Made by a program: the position numbers and the translations under genes. Under the pieces are notes generated by a model, which saw nothing but the letters and a program-made list of their open reading frames with translations, made no database searches and was not told the DNA's origin. Positions 24,456-32,259 of a stretch of 64,000 nucleotides of DNA are shown piece by piece. The number at the start of each line of letters is the position of its first letter. Within the stretch, counting starts at the first letter, position 1. This DNA is from Prolixibacter bellariivorans ATCC BAA-1284 (GTDB lineage Bacteria > Bacteroidota > Bacteroidia > Bacteroidales > Prolixibacteraceae), in contig NZ_JHXO01000012.1 in NCBI RefSeq assembly GCF_000621705.1, positions 62,001-126,000 of the forward strand, in the 5' to 3' direction.

Positions 24456-24980
24456 ATGTCAATACCTCAAGATGATTTCTATTCCATTTTCCAAGGGGAA
24501 GGAGACTTCTACGATGAAATACACTCCTTAGATCAAGAAAAATTTAATGAATGGGTTTCTAACAGCTTTGAAAAAATTGCAACTATAAGTTCATTTAATG
24601 AAGTTGCTCCATCAGAGAATACCATCAATGAATTCAGAGAAAGAGGCTATATTCACAAAGAGTCCCAATGTCACTATTCAGCCAAAGCAATTAGTTTACT
24701 AAATCCTGAATTTGAATATTGGACAGGATTTATTAACAGGGACGACTACTTGTATCCAATCGTTACACATAGCTTCAATCTATACAAAGGAAAAGTAATC
24801 GATCTAGCAAGAGTCGATAAGCATTTAAAACCTCTTGATATTGAAAGTACATCCCTACCTCATGTCTATTACGGAATTAAAATTCCCCATGATTTTGTCA
24901 AAAAATACGAGAAGGAAACATTCAATGAGTTTTCGATGGAACCTTTATTAGTTGACTGGTACAAAGCAAATAACGACTAG
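24456..24980 (+). CDS. Possible papain/transglutaminase-like fold protein
   Basis: 174 residues, cytosolic, AT-rich. The order C72 (ESQCHYSAKAISL), H105 (IVTHSFNLYKGKVIDLARVD) and D116 fits a Cys-His-Asp triad of small transglutaminase/papain-like families, whose members often read C..NA, then HaW....G.viD, then YyGi. The later HVYYGIKIPHDFV matches that last strand. So a cysteine peptidase-like or acyl-transferring enzyme is possible, though the His is followed by Ser rather than the usual Ala/Trp. It is followed by three tandem mini-genes with a conserved C-terminus, which makes a processing role worth testing. The assignment is pattern-based and unproven. Confidence 0.6.
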   Translation: MSIPQDDFYSIFQGEGDFYDEIHSLDQEKFNEWVSNSFEKIATISSFNEVAPSENTINEFRERGYIHKESQCHYSAKAISLLNPEFEYWTGFINRDDYLYPIVTHSFNLYKGKVIDLARVDKHLKPLDIESTSLPHVYYGIKIPHDFVKKYEKETFNEFSMEPLLVDWYKANND

Positions 24981-25040
24981 CAAATTTTGCATTTTGCATT
25001 AATAAATATAAATTACATTCTAATCCTAAAAGAAAATATT

Positions 25041-25145
25041 ATGGAAAATACTCAACCCAACCCTAGGCCAAAGACAATAGAGCCCACAATGCCTGAACCA
25101 AAAACAGGTTCTCCTAATGATTCTGGCTCTCGACCCAAAAAATAA
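25041..25145 (+). CDS. Mini-gene 1 of three, 34-residue peptide ending GSPNDSGSRPKK
   Basis: A 34-residue peptide rich in Pro, Lys, Thr and Ser with no hydrophobic segment, hence probably disordered. The last 12 residues are shared by all three tandem mini-genes, while the first part varies. It begins 60 bases after the putative papain-like gene and is preceded by an A-rich leader as usual for translation starts in this phylum. Codons in the shared tail differ mainly at silent positions between copies, which supports real translation. Function unknown. Confidence 0.75.
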   Translation: MENTQPNPRPKTIEPTMPEPKTGSPNDSGSRPKK

Positions 25146-25168
25146 AAATTCAATTAAAATCTTTAATC

Positions 25169-25288
25169 ATGACTAAATTATATACTTCGTCCAAACCACA
25201 AGTCTCCAGACCGAATACGAAGCCTAGTACAGGCTCTCCATCAACCAAAGGCAGTCCTAATGATTCAGGTTCCAGGCCCAGAAAATAA
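25169..25288 (+). CDS. Mini-gene 2 of three, 39-residue peptide ending GSPNDSGSRPRK
   Basis: A 39-residue peptide of the same kind (start MTKLYTSSKPQVSRPN), 23 bases after the first. It carries an extra TGSPSTK copy of the motif start just before the conserved tail. Serine codons in the tail switch between TCN and AGY relative to the first copy, a two-base change kept silent. Confidence 0.75.
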   Translation: MTKLYTSSKPQVSRPNTKPSTGSPSTKGSPNDSGSRPRK

Positions 25289-25315
25289 AAACCATTTACG
25301 TTTAAACTTAAGAAA

Positions 25316-25420
25316 ATGACTAAGCCAAAATCATCCCCAAAACCCAGACCAATATCTAAACCAAGTAAAATCCAAACGAATGGCAGTCCTAACGACAGTG
25401 GTTCACGACCTAAAAGGTAA
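25316..25420 (+). CDS. Mini-gene 3 of three, 34-residue peptide ending GSPNDSGSRPKR
   Basis: A 34-residue peptide (start MTKPKSSPKPRPIS), 27 bases after the second. Its last codons overlap by 11 bases the stop end of the convergent membrane-protein gene. The tail again keeps the residues GSPNDSGSRP while changing codons. Confidence 0.75.
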   Translation: MTKPKSSPKPRPISKPSKIQTNGSPNDSGSRPKR

Positions 25421-25874
25421 CAAAATTGTATATAACAAGTATAACAATGCCTACTAACATTAAGCCAATGGAAACTTTGTTAGATAGAGAGGTCCAAAAA
25501 CTATAGATACGAGATTTTCGATCCAACACTTCTAATTCATTGTTATCGTCTTTGTTTTCTTCAATTTGGTTAATTACTGCTCTTGAATATCGTGCTTCAT
25601 ATCCATTTGCAAGAAACCCCCAGTACTGCGAAAAAATATTAACGATAATAGCACATACAGCTAAAATTGCACTAAGCTTTAATAGGATTGTAGGTGTTCC
25701 AGTAATCTTCGAACCTTCACTGTTTATGAATCGTAATATCTCAAAGACAATATAAATACATGCTCCAGAAATTGAAATTATCAAAAGGTCAATTCTACGA
25801 GTAGAATAAAATTCTTTCTCTTTGGCATTCGCGTAGTGTTGCTCCCAAGCTTTTATTTTCTTTTTCTTTGACAT
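25410..25874 (-). CDS. Small membrane protein, three predicted helices
   Basis: 154 residues. A basic N-terminus (MSKKKKIKAWEQHYANAKEKE) is followed by helices at about 29-48 (LLIISISGACIYIVFEIL), 63-88 (LLKLSAILAVCAIIVNIFSQYW) and 135-153 (SIGLMLVGIVILVIYNFV). The segment between helices 2 and 3 is charged and likely cytosolic. The general plan of a charged helix followed by two close helices resembles SLATT-type effector proteins, but there is no linked nucleotidyltransferase or SLOG gene, so I only note the likeness. It converges on the mini-gene array. AT-rich like the genes to its left. Confidence 0.7.
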   Translation of the reverse strand: MSKKKKIKAWEQHYANAKEKEFYSTRRIDLLIISISGACIYIVFEILRFINSEGSKITGTPTILLKLSAILAVCAIIVNIFSQYWGFLANGYEARYSRAVINQIEENKDDNNELEVLDRKSRIYSFWTSLSNKVSIGLMLVGIVILVIYNFVTF

Positions 25875-26066
25875 TATTATGGGCTTAATTAGTTTGCAAT
25901 GATAAAGCTATAAAAAAGAAACCAAGTTGAACGAGCACCCATCTATGTAATCTGGTTAATCTGCATAATCCCGGTTCAGACAAGGGATGCCGGCCTCCAA
26001 TAATGCGAGCGACGAGACGCAGGCATTGCAACCGGTATGGTCAATGACCATGAAGGAGGCAGGAAA

Positions 26067-26090
26067 AGAGACGCAAGCATGGCGTCTCTA
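26067..26090. repeat. REP palindrome, type A variant
   Basis: AGAGACGCAAGCATGGCGTCTCT; the last REP before the 21-bp array, preceded by a diverged copy of the composite repeat from 25940. Confidence 0.7.
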
Positions 26091-26097
26091 CGGCGGA

Positions 26098-26559
26098 CAA
26101 ATATCGCCCGTCTCCGGTCATACAAGCGTCGTCTCCGGTCATACAAGCGTCGTCTCCGGTCATACAAGCGTCGTTAATTGCCATACAACGACCGTTAATT
26201 GTCAAACAAGCGTCGTTAATTGCCATAAATCGACTGTCAAATGCCATACAAGCATCGTTAAATGCCATAAATCGACCGTCTCCGGTCATACAAGCGTCGT
26301 TAAATGCCATAATTCGACCGTTAATTGCTAAACAAGCGTCGTTAATTGCCATAAATCGACCGTTAATTGCCATACAAGCGTCGTTAAATGCAATACAACG
26401 ACCGTTAATTGCCATACAAGCGTCGTTAATTGCTATAAATCGACCGTCAATTGTCATACAAGCGTCGTTAAATGCAATACAACGACCGTCTCCGGACAAA
26501 TATTGACCGTCAAATGCCATACAACGGATGTTAATTGATAAAAACGGGCCGTCACCGGG
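26098..26559. repeat. Tandem array of 22 units, each exactly 21 bp
   Basis: Consensus CATACAAGCGTCGTTAATTGC. All 22 units are 21 bases with no indel, although base identity varies. Each unit joins a first block (ACAAGCGTCG, AAATCGACCG or ACAACGACCG after CAT) to a second block (TTAATTGC, TTAAATGC, TCTCCGGT or TCAAATGC). First blocks alternate, giving a 42-bp higher period. 21 divides by 3, so long frames are open on both strands (7-residue repeats), but neither has a credible start and context. 21 bp also equals two helical turns. Confidence 0.9.
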
Positions 26560-26851
26560 GCAAAAGGCGGTGGTTATGATTATCTCCGGACCGGAATTTT
26601 CCTTACAACAAGTTTCCGGAGGCATCCGGGCGAAAAAATCGTGGAAGAATGTATGGGAAAAGTGTAACAAAACAACCTCTCCGGCTGTCTAACGGGGTAA
26701 CAGGCGGGTAATGAAGCGGCCAGCGGGCCAACAGCTTTTTTCAACTTCTACCTGTTAAATGTTAAAACAAATTGAGTACTTTAGTTCCGGTGAAAGTCGC
26801 GCCTTTGGCGGCTGCCAACCGGTAAACAGGGTATATCATAACGACGCAGGT

Positions 26852-28588
26852 ATGACAACATTACTCTTTAACCTTACATGGTTAAAGCATTTTCTCGCGA
26901 TATTCTTCTTAACCTTTGTTCACGAGGATGCTGCCATACTGGCGGCCGGGTTTTCGCGTGTCGAACATCACGTACCGCTCGTGTTGGTGTATACCGCCGT
27001 TTTCACGGGAATTGTCGCCGGCGATGTATTCATTTACCTGCTAGGACATTTTGCCCAAAAGAACGCCTGGCTGCGCCGCAAAATCATTGGCCCCAAGGTA
27101 GAACGCCTCCACAACTGGATCGATTCGAACCTGACGAAGGTGCTCATCATGTGCCGCCTCACACCGGGCCTCCTCTTCCCCACTTTTGTGGCCTGCGGCT
27201 GGTTTAAAATCCCGCTGGGACGGTTTACCTTGTTGTCGGTTATTACCGGTGGCGTGTACACGTCCATCGCCCTCACGCTGGTGATTGTCTTCGGCGATTT
27301 GGTGCTGGTTCACCTGAACTACTGGGCATGGATACTGGTCGCCATCATTGTTATCGTATTCGCCTCTACCAGTCTGCTGAAACCGAAGTTCGCCAAAGTA
27401 ACCGAACAGGCGCTTAACGACAGCGAGACTCCCTCATTTTTGAAAATGCTGAAAACTTATAAGCCCGGACGGAAAAACAGGCATACCGGGATGCCTTCCC
27501 CCGAAGGATTGAAAAAGCTCGTTTCGTTAGCCGAACGCCTTCCCAACGGATTATTTTATCTCCCGGTAGGTTTACGCTGGTTATTCCTGTCGGCACGCTA
27601 CCGCTCACTGACCCTGCCCACGGTGTCGAACCCGATGATTGAAACCGGTGGTTTCTGGGGCGAGTCGAAAAGCGATATCATGCAGCAGGTGGGCGACGAG
27701 CACCAGCAATGGGTGGCCGAGTTCGTTACCTTCGAACGAAACGGCAAGGGCGTGGAGTCCGACTTGCAGACCGCGCTTTCGCTGATGGAAGAAAAAGGGC
27801 TGGAGTTTCCGGTGGTGGCCAAACCCGACGTGGGCTGGCAGGGCTACGGCGTGCGCCTCATCGAAGAGCACAAACACCTGCTCCATTACCTGAATGAATA
27901 CCCTACCGGGGAAAAGCTGTTGCTGCAGCGCCCGGTGCAACACGACGGCGAAGCGGGTATCTTCTATGTCCGCTATCCCGGCGAAGAACACGGGCGGGTG
28001 ATATCGGTGACGTTGCGCTATTTCCCGTATGTGTATGGCGACGGAACTTCGACTTTGCAGGAGCTTATCAGGAATAATCCGCGCATGAAAACCCGCGCCG
28101 AATATTACCTGGGCGGGAAAACCGAGCACATGAGCCTCGAGAAGCAGTACCTCGACATGGTACCGGCCGAGGGCGAGCTGATTCGGTTGTCGTTTATCGG
28201 TAGCATCCGCGTAGGCGGTCTCTACCGCGATGCGAGTCATCTGATTACACCGGAGCTGAGCGAACGCATTGACGCGATCGCGCAAAGCATGCCGGAGTTT
28301 TACTTTGGCCGCTTCGATATGCGCTTCGAGTCGACCGAACAGCTGCAACAGGGCGAAGGATTCTCCATCATCGAAATCAACGGTGCCGGCTCGGAAGCCA
28401 TCAGCGCCTGGGACCCCGAGGTTTCCATTTTCAAACTGTACAAGGCGCTGTTCAAATCGCAGAGCCTGCTTTTCAAAGTCGGCGACCTGAACCGTTCGCG
28501 CGGGTACAAACCCATGACGGTTATCGATTTCCTGAAAGCCGCCAAAAAACAGAATAAACTGATTGATCAGTATCCGCCGGCGGGATAG
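26852..28588 (+). CDS. DedA-family membrane protein fused to an ATP-grasp domain
   Basis: 578 residues. The first about 195 are a DedA/SNARE-associated membrane domain with four to five hydrophobic helices, a cytosolic HFAQKNAWLRRK loop and MCRLTPGLLFPTFVACGW, the family's R-x-x-P-G core. Residues about 265-565 are an ATP-grasp ligase-like domain: FPVVAKPDVGWQGYGV is the ATP-binding strand pair, and FSIIEINGAGSEA carries the metal-binding Glu and Asn. DedA proteins move or flip polyprenyl phosphates or phospholipids; ATP-grasp enzymes join a carboxylate to an amine. A membrane-bound ligase acting on a lipid-linked substrate is suggested. The ATG at 26852 is preferred over an upstream one at 26759 because the first membrane helix starts there. 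A terminator follows. Confidence 0.82.
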   Translation: MTTLLFNLTWLKHFLAIFFLTFVHEDAAILAAGFSRVEHHVPLVLVYTAVFTGIVAGDVFIYLLGHFAQKNAWLRRKIIGPKVERLHNWIDSNLTKVLIMCRLTPGLLFPTFVACGWFKIPLGRFTLLSVITGGVYTSIALTLVIVFGDLVLVHLNYWAWILVAIIVIVFASTSLLKPKFAKVTEQALNDSETPSFLKMLKTYKPGRKNRHTGMPSPEGLKKLVSLAERLPNGLFYLPVGLRWLFLSARYRSLTLPTVSNPMIETGGFWGESKSDIMQQVGDEHQQWVAEFVTFERNGKGVESDLQTALSLMEEKGLEFPVVAKPDVGWQGYGVRLIEEHKHLLHYLNEYPTGEKLLLQRPVQHDGEAGIFYVRYPGEEHGRVISVTLRYFPYVYGDGTSTLQELIRNNPRMKTRAEYYLGGKTEHMSLEKQYLDMVPAEGELIRLSFIGSIRVGGLYRDASHLITPELSERIDAIAQSMPEFYFGRFDMRFESTEQLQQGEGFSIIEINGAGSEAISAWDPEVSIFKLYKALFKSQSLLFKVGDLNRSRGYKPMTVIDFLKAAKKQNKLIDQYPPAG

Positions 28589-28630
28589 GAAAACACTATT
28601 TTGCATCGAATAACTGCAATAATGATATGA

Positions 28631-28658
28631 AGAGGTCAGAACATGACCTCTTTTTTTA
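28631..28658 (+). terminator. Rho-independent terminator
   Basis: AGAGGTCA pairs with TGACCTCT around GAACA, followed by a T-run. Confidence 0.9.
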
Positions 28659-28729
28659 TTTCTATTTCGATGTAGTACGGGGAACCAATAGTGTAGCGGT
28701 CAGGATATGCCTCGGTATTCACCCCTCTG

Positions 28730-28743
28730 TCCCCTAAAGGGGA
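28730..28743. repeat. Short palindrome TCCCCTAAAGGGGA
   Basis: Member of a second family of intergenic palindromes with CCCCT/AGGGG arms. Others are at 28858, 30315 and 32164. Confidence 0.65.
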
Positions 28744-28857
28744 TTTGGAGCCGCTGCAAATGGCGAGCGAATCCATATAAAGGAACGGCATTCTTTTCCC
28801 AGATGAGTGATGAGGCTTCTTATTTTATTCGAACCCTGCCACAATGAATGGATAAAG

Positions 28858-28871
28858 TCCCCTTTAGGGGA
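28858..28871. repeat. Short palindrome TCCCCTTTAGGGGA
   Basis: Same arms as the copy at 28730. The following 65 bases (from GATTAGGGGTGTTGGAAAG) recur with changes at 29610-29655 upstream of the second lipoprotein gene. Confidence 0.65.
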
Positions 28872-29003
28872 TTAGGGGTGTTGGAAAGACGATAAACGAA
28901 CGCTAACCAATATCGGGTGAAAAACACGTTATACAACATATTCTGCCCCACAAGAAAATTTCTAAAATTTTCATTTCTCTTCGTTAACCGGATAAATATT
29001 TAT

Positions 29004-29011
29004 TATATTTG
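29004..29011 (+). promoter_or_regulatory. -7 promoter box TATATTTG
   Basis: Matches TAnnTTTG and is embedded in CCGGATAAATATTTATTA, also found before the paralogue. It leaves a leader of about 144 bases before the ATG. Confidence 0.65.
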
Positions 29012-29155
29012 ACATAAGCGCGTAGCCGGCAACGGATTGTCGTTCTCCCGGCCGCCGACCAAACTAAACAAACAGCGATATAATTTTCCTCGCATTTTAC
29101 AACAATACAGGATAATCATATTGCTATATTCCATTAACACTAAAACACAAACAAA

Positions 29156-29500
29156 ATGACCAACAAAAGAACCTTTAAAATGATGCTGCTTTTCGTAGCT
29201 ATCCTGTTTACGTTTAGCAGTTGTAAAAAAAATGAAGTCGTTCTGCGAACCGGCACATTACAAGTAACCTTTGTCAGAGACGCGAGCTCCTTACCCAATC
29301 TCAACTATTACGTTTCTCCATCGGACAATGCAACATATGCGATATCCGGACTTGATATCAATTTTGAAAAACGCATTCTTACCATAAAAAAACTGAATCC
29401 GGGAAATTATTATTTAGTATATGACACCCCTTACGAGACACAAAGAGTGTTGTTTCAAATCCACTCGGGTGAAACAACGGAACTTACTCGGGAACTATAA
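29156..29500 (+). CDS. Small lipoprotein, tandem copy 1
   Basis: 114 residues. Signal segment MTNKRTFKMMLLFVAILFTF is followed by a lipobox ending SSC (Cys about 23). The mature domain (about 35-114) looks like one small beta-sandwich with KKLNPGNYYLVYDTP and FQIHSGETTELTREL, a pattern like prealbumin-type or carboxypeptidase-regulatory-like modules. It is about half identical to the neighbour 400 bases on, and the promoter region is duplicated with it. No partner genes are adjacent. Function unknown; surface exposure is possible. Confidence 0.75.
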   Translation: MTNKRTFKMMLLFVAILFTFSSCKKNEVVLRTGTLQVTFVRDASSLPNLNYYVSPSDNATYAISGLDINFEKRILTIKKLNPGNYYLVYDTPYETQRVLFQIHSGETTELTREL

Positions 29501-29737
29501 TTCAGTCGCTTACAAACCAATGGTATTGTTTCTCATTTGCTCATCAACTCACTAAACAGATTATACGAAGTCCCCTTTAGAGTCTCGAATATGTAAATAC
29601 ATCAGGATAGGGGTGTTGGAAAGCCGATGAACGAACGCTAACTACTATCGGGTGAAAACACATTCGCAACAGATACTGCCTTTACAACACAATTCTTAAA
29701 ATTTCCTTAGCCATTCCTTATCCGGATAAATATTTAT

Positions 29738-29745
29738 TACATTTG
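29738..29745 (+). promoter_or_regulatory. -7 promoter box TACATTTG
   Basis: Counterpart of the box at 29004, again behind CCGGATAAATATTTATTA, about 152 bases before the ATG. Box conservation within a diverging duplicate supports function. Confidence 0.65.
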
Positions 29746-29897
29746 GGATGACCGCATTACCGGTAGTCGATCATGATTGCCAGGCAGCGAACCAAATTGA
29801 TTTACGAACGATACCTTTTTCCGGCTATTCCTGTGTAACAGGAAATACAGCGGACAATCGTATTGTCATGTTCAATCAACATTAAAACAGTGATACA

Positions 29898-30254
29898 ATG
29901 ACCAACAAAAGAATGATGAAAATGATGCTGATTCTCGTAGCCATCCTGGTTACTTTCAGCAGTTGTCAAAAGAACGAAGTAGCCCTGAGAACCGGTACTT
30001 TAAAAGCGACCTTTACCGTCGGGACAGGCTCTCTGCAGAGTTTCGATTACTACATCACCTTGTCGGACAATAATTCGCCCCAGATAGAAGGGCTCGATGC
30101 CAGGATGGATCAAGGGGTTCTCACGGTCAAAAACCTGAACCCCGGAAATTATTACCTGGAGTATAGCTACCCGAACGGGTCGTCTTACCAATCGGGCAAG
30201 ATATTATTCCAAATCCATTCCGGCCAGACCACCGAAATAAAGAAGCAATTCTAA
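29898..30254 (+). CDS. Small lipoprotein, tandem copy 2
   Basis: 118 residues, paralogue of the preceding gene: MTNKRMMKMMLILVAILVTF with the lipobox SSC, then NEVALRTGTLKATF and KNLNPGNYYLEYSYPNG, ending FQIHSGQTTEIKKQF. Compared with copy 1 it has four extra residues in the loop before the last strands. Strong conservation of the N-terminal export signal, the NPGNYYL strand and the FQIHSG strand shows both are under selection. A 15-bp perfect hairpin lies 60 bases after the stop. Confidence 0.75.
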   Translation: MTNKRMMKMMLILVAILVTFSSCQKNEVALRTGTLKATFTVGTGSLQSFDYYITLSDNNSPQIEGLDARMDQGVLTVKNLNPGNYYLEYSYPNGSSYQSGKILFQIHSGQTTEIKKQF

Positions 30255-30314
30255 ACACATTATAAACCAGCGGATAGCAAATGGTTGTGGCGTAAGGATA
30301 TGTCGTGACTTTTT

Positions 30315-30350
30315 AAACCCCTAAATCCCCTTTATGGGATTTAGGGGTTT
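30315..30350. terminator. 15-bp perfect hairpin, terminator or REP-like element
   Basis: AAACCCCTAAATCCC pairs with GGGATTTAGGGGTTT around CTTTAT, lying between converging genes. It is A-flanked on one side and T-flanked on the other, so it can work on both strands. Confidence 0.75.
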
Positions 30351-30451
30351 GTTGCAAAAGACAAACACACACCACCCAATATACTACAACGGTAAAGCCG
30401 GGGAGATTCCCCAGCTCTGCGCGCTTTGCATTTTATATCGTTGAATATTTC

Positions 30452-32062
30452 CTATTCTTCGCCTTTGTGGTAATCGATACCTTCCAGCTGCCAGCGTTGT
30501 TCCATGTTGTGCAGGGCGCCAAGGAAGCGTTGATAGTTTTTATCGGCCAGCGGTGTCCAGCCTACTTCGGCGTAAGCGGCTAACCGGGGAAATACCTTCA
30601 GGTCCATCGACTTGGTGGTAGGAATCCATTCGCTCCACATCTGGCAACCGAAGCCTAATATCTTCGAATCGTACTTCGGGTCGAGTCCTTCGGGAATGGG
30701 ATTGAAGGAATAGGCTTTCGACAGCGGAATGGTTTTGTAATTGTAATCGAGATAGGTCATCCGGTGGTAGGCATTCACCACATCGTAGCCGTTCGAAACC
30801 GCTTTGTTGATCAAATCGAGACTTCCTTTCCAGAACTCGATGATAGCTGATTTGGCTAATGTCTGTTTTACCTGCGTATCGGCCGGATCCAGCCACTCGT
30901 GCACGTTATCACCGAGGATTTCGTTCCATCCCATCATGCGATGGCCGGTACTGTCGACGAACTGCGAGATGCGGTTGGTGAACCAGATCTGCAAATCGGC
31001 GGGAGACGTCAGCCCCTCCTTCTTCATCAACGCCTGCATGGCTTTCGATTTCTTCCACGCATCGTACATCACCTCATCGCCCCCAATATGGACCACCTTA
31101 CCGGGAAACAGGTTGAAAACTTCAGTGAGCACATCTTCCAAAAATTGAATAACACGCGGATCGGCAATGTTGAATGAGTCAGGCAGCTTGCCAAAGGTCA
31201 CCGGCACTTCGGTTGTAGTACCCAGCGTACTCAGCCACGGATAAGCCGCGATGGCTGCCGAAGCATGTCCGGGCATTTCAATCTCCGGAACAATGTTGAT
31301 GTGCCGTGCAGTGGCATACGCGATGATATCCTTGATTTGCTCCTGCGTATAGAAACCGCTGTGTGGCTTCCCTTCGCGTTTATCGCTGTGACGGGCAGCC
31401 TGCGTATCTTTCCGGTAGCTTCCCACCGACGTCAGTTTCGGGTACTTTTTGATTTCGATGCGCCATCCCTGGTCATCTGTCAGGTGCCAGTGGAAGACAT
31501 TCATCTTCATCAGCGCCATCTGGTCGAGCATACTTTTCACCACATCCACACCTTTGAAATGGCGCGATACATCAAGCATAAATCCCCGCCATGCGAAACG
31601 CGGTTTGTCGGCAATGGCCACCACCGGAACGGCAGCGCTTTTTCCCTTGCCGGGATGGAACTCAAATGCCGGTGGCAACAGCTGCCGCAGCGACTGAATG
31701 CCGTAAAATACGCCGGCACGGGTCGCCGCCTCGATGACAATCCGCTTGGATTCCACTGTCAGCAAGTAACCTTCGTCGCCCAGCGAGTCTTTCAGGGTTG
31801 CATTCAATTTCAGCTCGATGCCTTTGCCCTTCGCTTTGATGTGCGGTTTTTCGCCAAAGGCTTTCGCCAGGATACCGGCGAGGTAACTGGCTTCAGGACG
31901 GGTTGCCTCACCCGAAACAATGGCCGTCTTCTCCGTAAGGGTAAACGAACCGTTGCCGGGCACCACGCTCACCGGACGCGGAATGATGTTGATCTCCGCC
32001 TGCGCGGAAACAGCGATTCCCGCCAGGAGGAAAAAAGCCAGTATGAGTTTCATTGTTTTCAT
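30452..32062 (-). CDS. GH20 beta-N-acetylhexosaminidase, two-domain type
   Basis: 536 residues. Signal peptide MKTMKLILAFFLLAGIAVSAQA. Residues about 24-150 form the N-terminal GH20b domain (NIIPRPVSVVPGNGSFTL). The catalytic barrel starts at FAWRGFMLDVSRHF (about 156) and contains HWHLTDDQGWRIEI (191-204) and HIGGDE, with the catalytic pair D329-E330. It should remove terminal beta-GlcNAc or GalNAc in the periplasm or at the surface. Full family length. It is the most distal gene of the GlcNAc locus on this strand. A gap of about 200 bases with a palindrome separates it from the NagX gene, so it may have its own promoter. Confidence 0.92.
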   Translation of the reverse strand: MKTMKLILAFFLLAGIAVSAQAEINIIPRPVSVVPGNGSFTLTEKTAIVSGEATRPEASYLAGILAKAFGEKPHIKAKGKGIELKLNATLKDSLGDEGYLLTVESKRIVIEAATRAGVFYGIQSLRQLLPPAFEFHPGKGKSAAVPVVAIADKPRFAWRGFMLDVSRHFKGVDVVKSMLDQMALMKMNVFHWHLTDDQGWRIEIKKYPKLTSVGSYRKDTQAARHSDKREGKPHSGFYTQEQIKDIIAYATARHINIVPEIEMPGHASAAIAAYPWLSTLGTTTEVPVTFGKLPDSFNIADPRVIQFLEDVLTEVFNLFPGKVVHIGGDEVMYDAWKKSKAMQALMKKEGLTSPADLQIWFTNRISQFVDSTGHRMMGWNEILGDNVHEWLDPADTQVKQTLAKSAIIEFWKGSLDLINKAVSNGYDVVNAYHRMTYLDYNYKTIPLSKAYSFNPIPEGLDPKYDSKILGFGCQMWSEWIPTTKSMDLKVFPRLAAYAEVGWTPLADKNYQRFLGALHNMEQRWQLEGIDYHKGEE

Positions 32063-32163
32063 AACCTTTTTGTTTTTTATGAGTTGATGGGGAAGAGAAA
32101 TAAAAATTATCCGGTTAGTTCATCAATAGGGCACTTGTTCTTCTACCAAATCACCCCACCAAA

Positions 32164-32181
32164 CCTCCCCTGAAGGGGAGG
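32164..32181. repeat. Palindrome CCTCCCCTGAAGGGGAGG
   Basis: 18-base palindrome with an 8-bp stem and GA loop, followed by CTTAAGG. It belongs to the CCCCT/AGGGG family seen at 28.7-30.3 kb. Confidence 0.7.
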
Positions 32182-32259
32182 CTTAAGGCAACTGTAGGTG
32201 TTGAACACGTTGCATGAATCACTGCTTACTGCTAACCAAACATCTCTTTTCTTTTTCCT

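Noticed and set aside
26098-26559. CRISPR array
   Set aside because: Units are contiguous 21-bp repeats without spacers, and there are no cas genes.
26041-26670. Long minus-strand open frame (209 codons) over the 21-bp array
   Set aside because: It is open because 21 is a multiple of 3; the opposite strand is open too, and there is no promoter, export signal or normal codon pattern.
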